This document shows, one piece after another, positions 1 to 5,107 of a stretch of 6,025 bases of DNA (position 1 is the first letter of the stretch; every line of letters begins with the position of its first letter). A program made the translations under genes and the position numbers. The notes beneath the pieces are model-generated. The model made no database searches. It was not told the origin of the DNA and was given only the letters and a program-made list of their open reading frames with translations. Source of the stretch: an uncultured Mycoplasmataceae bacterium (lineage in GTDB: Bacteria > Bacillota_I > Bacilli_A > Mycoplasmatales > Mycoplasmoidaceae); the NCBI GenBank assembly GCA_947176435.1, contig CAMWQH010000041.1, positions 1 through 6,025 on the forward strand. The letters are read 5' to 3'.

Positions 1-46
1 ATAGTATACACCACATACAATAAAATTACAACAAAAATATTATAAG

Positions 47-75
47 TTGCGATATTTCCATTTTATGATTATAAT
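47..75 (+). promoter_or_regulatory. Sigma-A-like promoter before the tail-tip genes
   Basis: TTGCGA at 47-52 serves as a -35 box (four of six match TTGACA). It is separated by exactly 17 nt from a perfect TATAAT -10 box at 70-75. Transcription would start near 82 and give a leader of about 30 nt before the TTG start at 114. There is no exact extended -10: the TG lies one base too far upstream. In AT-rich DNA perfect -10 boxes arise by chance, but correct spacing just upstream of a gene start makes this credible. No operator-like inverted repeat is visible around it. Confidence 0.5.
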
Positions 76-99
76 ATAGTTATGTAAACTTTTTATAGA

Positions 100-109
100 A
101 AGGCGGTGA
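100..109 (+). promoter_or_regulatory. Ribosome binding site that decides the TTG start of the Dit-like gene
   Basis: AAGGCGGTGA at 100-109 matches the ideal AAGGAGGTGA at nine of ten positions and lies 4 nt before TTG at 114. The first in-frame ATG (168) has only GGGCGG-like sequence pressed against it, at poor spacing. The TTG is therefore the better start. Confidence 0.75.
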
Positions 110-113
110 GCAT

Positions 114-1373
114 TTGGCAAAATACAATCAGGGCAAAAAATATAATTTTTTAGAAAACAAGGGCGGTATGAATTATAATTCTAAGCCTTATGTTAAAACA
201 TTATACATCAATGAAAATATGGAAATCAACGACGAAATATCACTGACAACTGTTTTGCTGATATTTAAAGAAAGTTTTTCATTAGAAGACAGTATTACAT
301 TAATGTCTCATTTTTCTATTAATGAAAATTCTAGTATAAGGGATTTTGTGGAAAGTATGAGTGTATTAGAATTTTTAGAAGAAACAGGAATAAAAGAAGA
401 AGAAACAATATTAAATGTACTATTAGAAGACATATCAAATGCAGAAATAAGAGACACTATTCGTGCTACAGCAAAAATAGCTATCAATGAAAAAATAAAT
501 ATTAAAGATAATATGATATTAAAAGCACTATTAAGTATAAGAGATTATGGATTTAGCAGAGAAAAAATAGAACAATTTAGTATTATTGATTTATTTGATT
601 TTGCAAGAATATTAGATAAAGAACCTAAAAAAGCAATATCCGATTTTTATATTGATGGAGAGGGGTATTTTTCTCCATTTGATTTATATGTTAATTATGG
701 CAAAACAAATATTGGATTTATGCCTACTGCAACAGATACAAGCATAAATATTGCAGGAAAAGACGGTGAAATTGTACAAAATACAAAATATGAAGCAAGA
801 CTTATAGAAATATTTGCAGTAACAGAAGACGGACTGACACCTGCAGAAAAGGCTGAGGCAAAAAGAATGATAGCTGAAATTTTACACAGTATTAAACATG
901 ACACAAAAAAATTAACAATTAGTACAGACGATATTACATTTGATGTTAAATATTCTGGAACTGCAGAAACATCAATACAGGCCCATAATTGGTTAGAATT
1001 TAGTCTGCCATTTAAAAGTGCAAGCCCCTATGGAAAAAGTATGTTTCCAAGTGAATTAAATGGAAGTGGACTTATTTATAACAATGGTATGGTAGAATGT
1101 GGCATTATTTTTGAAATAAAAGGAAGATGTACTAACCCAACACTATATTTCAATGGTCAAAGAATGACATATACAGGTACAGTTGGAAGCGGTTCCAAGT
1201 TAATTATTGATACAAATAAATCCGTTTGCAAAATAATATATGCAAATGGAACAGAAGTAAATGCTATGGGAGAATACAATAAGGTATTTCCAAAGGCAGA
1301 AATTGGAGGAAATATATTAACGGTTTCAGAAGGTATTGACTGTACTACAAAATGGACCGAATTATTTTTATAG
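114..1373 (+). CDS. Dit-like distal tail protein with repeat-built N-terminal extension
   Basis: This 419-residue protein is probably the siphophage distal tail (Dit) protein, which forms a ring between the tail tube and the tip. Residues from about 178 to the end follow the Sipho_tail family layout. First comes a beta-rich tube-facing part (FYIDGEGYFSPFDLYV at 178-193, KDGEIVQNTKYEARLIEI at 216-233). Next is a helix with AEKAEAKRMIAEIL (244-257). After the WLEFSLPFKSASPYGKS segment (293-309) comes a C-terminal galectin-like part with the signature FEIKG, LYFNGQ, LIIDT and FPKAEIGGN (333-400). Typical Dit proteins are roughly 220-260 residues, so about 175 residues here are extra. These are a YN-rich start (1-25) followed by eight degenerate 18-19 residue repeats. 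The gene is followed 15 nt later by the Tal-like gene, the usual Dit-Tal order. Start is TTG. The Dit assignment is by motif recall, without a profile search; the function of the extension is unknown. Confidence 0.82.
   Translation: MAKYNQGKKYNFLENKGGMNYNSKPYVKTLYINENMEINDEISLTTVLLIFKESFSLEDSITLMSHFSINENSSIRDFVESMSVLEFLEETGIKEEETILNVLLEDISNAEIRDTIRATAKIAINEKINIKDNMILKALLSIRDYGFSREKIEQFSIIDLFDFARILDKEPKKAISDFYIDGEGYFSPFDLYVNYGKTNIGFMPTATDTSINIAGKDGEIVQNTKYEARLIEIFAVTEDGLTPAEKAEAKRMIAEILHSIKHDTKKLTISTDDITFDVKYSGTAETSIQAHNWLEFSLPFKSASPYGKSMFPSELNGSGLIYNNGMVECGIIFEIKGRCTNPTLYFNGQRMTYTGTVGSGSKLIIDTNKSVCKIIYANGTEVNAMGEYNKVFPKAEIGGNILTVSEGIDCTTKWTELFL
213..650 (+). repeat. Eight degenerate 18-19 residue protein repeats inside the Dit-like gene
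   Basis: Residues 34-179 fall into eight units with the pattern E-x3-[I/L]-x-[D/E]-x-I-x-L. Units begin at E34, E53, E71, E89, S108, E126, D144 and D162, spaced 19, 18, 18, 19, 18, 18 and 18 residues. Clear examples are INENMEINDEISL (32-44), KESFSLEDSITL (52-63) and INEKINIKDNMIL (124-136). Units 4, 7 and 8 are the weakest. Alternating hydrophobic positions suggest short beta strands or a stacked solenoid-like arm. The DNA is too diverged for recent duplication; the repeat is visible mainly at protein level. Confidence 0.65.
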
Positions 1374-1388
1374 TGGTGGTGAAATAAT

Positions 1389-3539
1389 ATGTTTTATTAT
1401 AAAGCGATTGAAGTTTTTGACAAAAACTATAATCTATTAGCTGTTTTTAATAAAAATGATATTGCTGATGAAGATTATATGATAGACCCTACTATTTCTA
1501 TCACACAAAATGGAGAAAGTACATTTTCATTTAGTATCAATGTTAACTCTCAAAAATGGAAAGAGATTAGGGGAATTGAAAATATATATAGAGTAAACGA
1601 AAAAGAGTATACAGCATTAAATGATGGTGCTTATACCATTACTAGAAATCAAGACGGCTCTATTATTGTTAATGTAAAATTAGTAGAAACATGGTATTTG
1701 CTTGGAAAAAGGTATGAGCAAATATATAATGCAAATCCTGAACGTGAAGGTGTAGATGAACATACCATTATTATATTGCCTAAAAACCCATTAGAAGGTG
1801 ATGATTTTGAAAAGAATATTATTTATATCAATGGTAGAAAACATAGGGATAGCGAGTGTTCTCACCCAAGAGGAAGTGCAGGATATTGTTTATGGGCGTT
1901 GTTATATGATACCGATTGGTCATTGGATATTTGTGATGTTATAATAGATGGTTTTGATGCTGAAAATGATTATGGTTGTTTCAATATAGAAACGGACCAA
2001 AAAACAATACTGGAAAATATACAAGCAGTACAAGAATTGTATGGTGGTATATTAGTTTGGGATAGTGTACATAAAACATTGTCATTAAGAGATGACAAAA
2101 AATGGCAACCATATCACGGATATTTAATTACACCAGAAAAAAATTTATTATCTATAGAGAATATTGTTAACAATGAAATTATTACAAGGCTTTATCCTAT
2201 GGGAGAAAATAATCTAAATATAGCAGCAATCAATAACAACAAGACCTATTTAGAAAATTTCAGTTATACAGACCGATTATATGAAAAAATATTGCAAAAT
2301 GCCAATATATACAGTCAAAAAGCGTTGAAATTATGGGGCAAAAGAAAGTTAAGGGAACTTTCAAGACCTTCTAAAAGTATTACAGCGAATATTGTAGATT
2401 TACGTACAAGTGAAGGATATGAACACGAAACATTTGAATTAAATCATATAGTAGATATTATAGACCCTATTGTAACAGAAGGGGAAATTGAACGTCAAAG
2501 AATTATTTCGTGGACATATAATGTTTTTGCAATGGAAAATGCAACAATAGAATTAGGAAGTCGTACAAAAAATGTTGTAGAAATTATAAAACAGTCTGAC
2601 GATATAAATTCTATGCTTGATAGTATTATCAATAACAGAGTAGAGTTTACATCAGACAAAATTAAATCGCTTGCTGAATTTAAAAAAGAGGCAAATGATA
2701 AATATGCAACAATAGAGTTATTAGCATTGTATCAAAAAGAAACTGAAAACGAATTTTCAAAGGCGTATTCTCAAATTAAAATGCTTGCTGATGCAGATAA
2801 AGCGACATTAGAATTGATTGCAGCATACAAAAAAGAAGTAGCAAATGAGTTTGAAGTACAATCAGCAGCAACAATTAAAATGGTTGCCGATGCCAAACAA
2901 GCAAGTATACAAATGCTTGCCGATTATAAAAAAGAAGTTAACAAACAATTTACACAAACACAGGCAGCCATTACAGCTGTTTCTGATGAAAATGCTGCAA
3001 CACTGCAATTATTGACCAACTACAAAAAAACAGTAGCTGACCAGTTTAAACAAACACAAGCGTCTATTACAGCTGTTTCTGATGAAAATGCTGCAACATT
3101 ACAACTATTAACAACATATGAAACAAATACAAATAAAAAGATTGCGTCTATTGAGTCTAGTGTAGACGATAATGAAGCAAAAATATCATTGGTTGTAAGT
3201 GGAACAGGTTCAAAAGCAACGCCAAATGCAGCAAGTATTGTTGCTTCCATTAACAGTGCAGGAAGTAAAGTAAAAATCAATGCAGACAGAGTAGAAATTG
3301 ACAATTTGTATCCTTATAGAATTGTATCTTATAACAACGATGATGATTATTTAACATTAAGCAGTAATGGTGCCGATATTAGATGGTATCGAAATGGAGA
3401 AGAATTTTTGACAATATATGATAATGTTTCAGGATATCAATTTGAATGTTATGGTAGGCCGTGGCTAAATGTGAACCAAGCAAATCGTACAGTATACTTT
3501 TTATGGGATGTAGAGGGCGTAAAAGCAAAATTTGGTTGA
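1389..3539 (+). CDS. Tal-like phage tail protein (prophage endopeptidase-tail / minor structural protein family)
   Basis: This 716-residue protein probably forms the tail tip or central fibre below the Dit ring. Residues 1 to about 410 resemble the N-terminal hub of siphophage minor structural proteins, with beta-rich segments such as ISITQNGESTFSFSI (36-50). The hub also holds the segment GYCLWALLYDTDW (165-177) and the motif TILENIQAVQELYGGILVWD (206-225), which the family uses in place of a gp27-like core. Four of its five cysteines lie in 157-197 with two histidines nearby. Residues 435-594 are five 32-residue coiled-coil repeats. A short tip motif follows, ATPNAASIVASIN then INADRVEID (610-638), common before receptor-facing domains. 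The last 78 residues form a small beta-rich domain with unusual aromatics (IRWYRNGEEF, WLNVN, VYFLWD). GGTGGTGA lies 6 nt before the ATG. I see no clear peptidase catalytic motif, so enzyme activity is not claimed. Confidence 0.85.
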   Translation: MFYYKAIEVFDKNYNLLAVFNKNDIADEDYMIDPTISITQNGESTFSFSINVNSQKWKEIRGIENIYRVNEKEYTALNDGAYTITRNQDGSIIVNVKLVETWYLLGKRYEQIYNANPEREGVDEHTIIILPKNPLEGDDFEKNIIYINGRKHRDSECSHPRGSAGYCLWALLYDTDWSLDICDVIIDGFDAENDYGCFNIETDQKTILENIQAVQELYGGILVWDSVHKTLSLRDDKKWQPYHGYLITPEKNLLSIENIVNNEIITRLYPMGENNLNIAAINNNKTYLENFSYTDRLYEKILQNANIYSQKALKLWGKRKLRELSRPSKSITANIVDLRTSEGYEHETFELNHIVDIIDPIVTEGEIERQRIISWTYNVFAMENATIELGSRTKNVVEIIKQSDDINSMLDSIINNRVEFTSDKIKSLAEFKKEANDKYATIELLALYQKETENEFSKAYSQIKMLADADKATLELIAAYKKEVANEFEVQSAATIKMVADAKQASIQMLADYKKEVNKQFTQTQAAITAVSDENAATLQLLTNYKKTVADQFKQTQASITAVSDENAATLQLLTTYETNTNKKIASIESSVDDNEAKISLVVSGTGSKATPNAASIVASINSAGSKVKINADRVEIDNLYPYRIVSYNNDDDYLTLSSNGADIRWYRNGEEFLTIYDNVSGYQFECYGRPWLNVNQANRTVYFLWDVEGVKAKFG
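2691..3170 (+). repeat. Five tandem 32-residue coiled-coil repeats in the Tal-like protein
   Basis: Units cover residues 435-465, 466-498, 499-530, 531-562 and 563-594 (31, 33, 32, 32, 32 residues). The shared pattern is a start like VSDENAATLQLL, then a Y-K-K-E/T-V block, then QF or EF and a run such as TQAAITA. Units 4 and 5 begin with the identical 12 residues VSDENAATLQLL. The high Ala, Gln, Glu and Lys content with spaced Leu/Ile/Val fits a long trimeric coiled coil acting as a stalk. Unit 1 and the tail of unit 5 are the most diverged. Confidence 0.8.
2970..3098 (+). repeat. Exact 33-bp direct repeat, 96 bp apart, within the coiled-coil region
   Basis: The 33 bases at 2970-3002 recur unchanged at 3066-3098, beginning ATTACAGCTGTTTCTGATGA. 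The offset is 96 bp, exactly one 32-residue unit, and lower similarity extends on both sides (CAAACACAGGC against CAAACACAAGC). Identity at synonymous positions points to recent duplication or gene conversion of one unit, and would permit in-frame gain or loss of units by recombination. Confidence 0.9.
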
Positions 3540-3546
3540 GAGAGGT
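3540..3546 (+). promoter_or_regulatory. Ribosome binding site fixing the start of the third tail gene at 3554
   Basis: GAGAGGT at 3540-3546, just after the stop of the Tal-like gene, lies 7 nt before ATG at 3554. The reading frame stays open upstream to an ATG at 3461 inside the Tal-like gene. That extension has no ribosome binding site and encodes an implausible Cys/Arg-rich segment, so it was rejected. Confidence 0.8.
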
Positions 3547-3553
3547 AATTTAT

Positions 3554-4159
3554 ATGGCAAGTGTAAGTATTTCGAGTATAACAAGCAATTCTTGCTTTGT
3601 AAGGCTAACAGGATTAGATACAGCATATTCTAAAAATGATAGACAAGTAGATTATTATTTTAATAATGAGTGGGTAGGATACGAAAATTTAGATGCTTAT
3701 GTATCCAGAAGCGATGGTGTAGATATAGAAGATTTAGAAGATGATACACGATATTCTGTAGAAGCAGTTGTCAATTTTTCTAGTGGAAGTCCTATTTATT
3801 TGTATGGAAGCTTTAGAACAGAAGTCGGAAGACCTGGTAAATTCTATTGGATTGATAGTAGGAATGATTTGACAGATTTACCAAGCGGTGTACTGATAGA
3901 AAATTATATTACGGCATCGTTATGGAGAGAACTACAAAACAATGTAAATGAAGTGAGAGCATATAAAGGATATAGCAGTTACAGCTTTAGCAGAGTAAGC
4001 AGAGGTGACCCTATTTTAGCTGATGATTATAACGATATTGTAAGAGCGATAAAGGGAATATCAGGATATGGTAGTTATTTAAGTTATGTTGATAGTGGAG
4101 ATACTATTACAAGAAAAGTTATGCAACGTTTACAAGATGAGTTAAATGCTGTTCAATGA
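3554..4159 (+). CDS. Probable tail-tip accessory protein: FN3-like domain plus threefold helical repeat
   Basis: This 201-residue protein follows the Tal-like gene by 14 nt and ends the tail group, so it is probably a structural or receptor-facing tail protein. Residues 1 to about 91 look like a fibronectin type III or Ig-like fold: SVSISSIT, VRLTGLDTAYSKNDRQVDYYF, DIEDLEDDTRYSVEAVVNF, then SGSPIYLYGSFRTE. The GLDTxYxxxDR and DTRYSVEA positions are typical of FN3 strands. A linker (about 92-115) with KFYWID follows. The C-terminal part (116-201) contains three copies of a short helix motif with G-D-x-I at its head and N/L-x-x-V near its end. No catalytic motif is visible. It could be a baseplate decoration, an adhesion protein or a small receptor-binding protein; position favours a host-contact role, but that is inference. 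Confidence 0.7.
   Translation: MASVSISSITSNSCFVRLTGLDTAYSKNDRQVDYYFNNEWVGYENLDAYVSRSDGVDIEDLEDDTRYSVEAVVNFSSGSPIYLYGSFRTEVGRPGKFYWIDSRNDLTDLPSGVLIENYITASLWRELQNNVNEVRAYKGYSSYSFSRVSRGDPILADDYNDIVRAIKGISGYGSYLSYVDSGDTITRKVMQRLQDELNAVQ
3899..4156 (+). repeat. Threefold GDxI helical repeat at the C-terminus of the FN3-like tail protein
   Basis: Three segments align: NYITASLWRELQNNVNEV (117-134), GDPILADDYNDIVRAIKGI (151-169) and GDTITRKVMQRLQDELNAV (182-200). Each has an isoleucine two or three residues into a polar turn (I119, I154, I185), then a helix with a conserved Asn/Leu pattern ending in a hydrophobic residue. Spacings are 35 and 31 residues. The second and third are preceded by VSR and VDS (V148, V179), so the unit is roughly V-[S/D]-x-G-D-x-I-helix. 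Confidence 0.6.
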
Positions 4160-4166
4160 CATAAAA

Positions 4167-4189
4167 ATAGTGGCATCTTATGCCACTAT
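4167..4189 (-). terminator. Perfect 10-bp hairpin; terminator geometry faces the minus strand
   Basis: ATAGTGGCAT (4167-4176), loop CTT, then ATGCCACTAT (4180-4189) make an unbroken 10-bp stem with a 3-nt loop, 7 nt after the tail-gene stop. On the + strand the sequence after the stem is ATGTTAAAG, with no U-run. On the minus strand the stem is followed by TTTTTATG, a good U-tract. It therefore looks like an intrinsic terminator for leftward transcripts. For rightward transcripts it may give only weak termination or protect the mRNA 3' end. Confidence 0.65.
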
Positions 4190-4197
4190 ATGTTAAA

Positions 4198-4219
4198 GAA
4201 AGGAGAAAAAATGATTTAA
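4198..4219 (+). other. Strong ribosome binding site and ATG opening only Met-Ile-stop
   Basis: GAAAGGAG at 4198-4205 is the strongest Shine-Dalgarno in the window. It lies 5 nt before ATG at 4211, yet the frame reads ATG ATT TAA and stops at 4219. Just after the stop, the frame one base ahead (from 4218) is open for 23 codons to TAG at 4287-4289. Losing one T from the TTT at 4215-4217 would give a 25-residue Lys/Ile-rich peptide beginning MIKKTKAHYVN. This may be a decayed small gene, a recombination scar, an indel error in a homopolymer run, or a minimal regulatory leader. I do not recognise the peptide. Confidence 0.4.
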
Positions 4220-4293
4220 AAAAACAAAAGCACATTATGTAAACATCTGTAATTATATTTTACTAAAAATAATACTAAAAAGCAAATAGAAAT

Positions 4294-4298
4294 GAGGG
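4294..4298 (+). promoter_or_regulatory. Ribosome binding site supporting a TTG start at 4306
   Basis: GAGGG at 4294-4298 lies 7 nt before TTG at 4306. No nearby in-frame ATG has comparable support, and the TTG start gives the natural N-terminus MKIYEIIALQ. Confidence 0.65.
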
Positions 4299-4305
4299 AT
4301 TTATT

Positions 4306-4722
4306 TTGAAAATTTACGAAATCATTGCTTTACAAAACACAATTAAAAAATTATCAAGACTAAATTTTAATAGTACAAAAAAATCATATGAAGCTTATAA
4401 AATACTTAAAACTTACAATGATAGTATGGTTTTTTTTACAAATGAAATTGAAAAAATAAAATTAAATATAGATGGATTTACAGCAAATAAAGATGGTAGT
4501 TTTAATATACCAAAGGAAAAACAAGAAGAATTTAATCAAAAATTAAATGAATTTTGTAGCGAAAAATTTGAATTAATAAAAGAAAAAATAGATTTGAATA
4601 TGGAGGATATTTTTGAGGCAGGACAAGCAGTGGATGATAAATATAAAATTAACGCTGAAGATTTTGATTGTCTAGAAAAATTGTTTCAAGAGATTAGGAG
4701 AAAGGGGAATAAAAATGGATAA
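4306..4722 (+). CDS. Small phage protein, DUF1617-like, function unknown
   Basis: This 138-residue protein is highly charged and mostly helical. Helices are likely at 3-20 (IYEIIALQNTIKKLSRL), 25-55, 70-95 and 118-131. Between the second and third is a short beta-like segment, NIDGFTANKDGSFNIP (54-69). That layout, with an N-terminal helix pair, a dG-F-x-I/P turn, a long E/K-rich helix and a closing D-x-L-x-x-L-F segment (121-127), resembles DUF1617 proteins. To my recollection these lie just after tail genes in Firmicutes phages; this is recall without a profile search. It has a TTG start and overlaps the next gene by 8 nt. It begins a second gene group separated from the tail genes by 146 nt. 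No catalytic or membrane feature is seen. Confidence 0.7.
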   Translation: MKIYEIIALQNTIKKLSRLNFNSTKKSYEAYKILKTYNDSMVFFTNEIEKIKLNIDGFTANKDGSFNIPKEKQEEFNQKLNEFCSEKFELIKEKIDLNMEDIFEAGQAVDDKYKINAEDFDCLEKLFQEIRRKGNKNG

Positions 4723-5107
4723 AGAACTGAAAGAATATTTGATAGAAACAATACCATCTAAATCTCTTATTGAAAAATGTGATGAGATAGATAATATTAT
4801 TACAAATCAGTTAAATATAAAATCTTTTATTTGTCCTACTACTCGTGAGCCTGTATCGATACAATTCGAATATGGCAAAAAAAATAGAACTTATTTAGAG
4901 TTTGAGATTTTAGAAATTGCATTTGAATATATTATAGAATATTTTTTTGAATATTCTGATAGTTCAAAATTCAAAGGTGATTATATTGATGGGAAATGTT
5001 CCGAGAAAAAAATGATAGAGATTATAAAAAATTTCTATGAACTTGACGAAATAAGTTTTGGAAAATATTTAAAAGAGATAGGTGGTACAAAATGGACAAA
5101 ATGCTAA
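4715..5107 (+). CDS. Hypothetical acidic phage protein
   Basis: This 130-residue protein is not recognised. It is rich in Glu, Ile, Lys and Phe. A helical N-terminus (1-33) is followed by FICPTTREPVSIQFEYGKK (38-56), probably a beta hairpin. Next is a hydrophobic, aromatic helix-like segment, EILEIAFEYIIEYFFEYS (64-81), too acidic to be a confident membrane helix. The C-terminal part is helical and ends with GGTKWTKC. The ATG is preceded by AGGAG (4696-4700) and AAAGGGG (4701-4707); the latter is at good spacing. It overlaps the upstream gene by 8 nt and the YopX-like gene by 16 nt, so translation is probably coupled. Its place in a tight phage operon suggests an accessory role, but no function can be assigned. 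Confidence 0.75.
   Translation: MDKELKEYLIETIPSKSLIEKCDEIDNIITNQLNIKSFICPTTREPVSIQFEYGKKNRTYLEFEILEIAFEYIIEYFFEYSDSSKFKGDYIDGKCSEKKMIEIIKNFYELDEISFGKYLKEIGGTKWTKC

Noticed and set aside
1..45. An open frame from the left edge (frame 1) ending in TAA at 43-45, possibly the end of an upstream gene
   Set aside because: Only 14 codons are visible, with low-complexity content (Thr, Ile, Tyr, Asn, Lys). All frames in such AT-rich DNA show similar short runs, so no gene end can be supported.
695..904. Minus-strand open frame of 69 codons
   Set aside because: It lies wholly within the Dit domain, and its hydrophobic content is the typical shadow of a Lys/Glu-rich sense strand.
3020..3304. Minus-strand open frame of 94 codons
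   Set aside because: It is the reverse shadow of the coiled-coil repeats and following motif; its Ala/Leu/Ser-rich translation mirrors the repeats.
3461..3553. An upstream extension of the FN3-like gene starting inside the Tal-like gene
   Set aside because: It has no ribosome binding site, encodes an odd Cys/Arg/Lys segment and overlaps a well-supported frame. The ATG at 3554 has good spacing to GAGAGGT.
114..4159. Diversity-generating retroelement variable region in the tail genes
   Set aside because: No template/variable repeat pair, no reverse transcriptase and no run of AAY codons in a C-type lectin-like end were seen.
80..4245. The 10-mer TTATGTAAAC found at 80-89 and 4236-4245, flanking the three tail genes, as a possible recombination site pair
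   Set aside because: Ten AT-rich bases with no extended similarity on either side are expected by chance in a window of this composition.
4231..4275. Possible promoter before the DUF1617-like gene (TATATT at 4254-4259 or TAATAC at 4270-4275)
   Set aside because: The -35 positions at correct spacing are poor (CACATT or CTGTAA), so these look like chance AT-rich matches, although some promoter in this gap remains possible.
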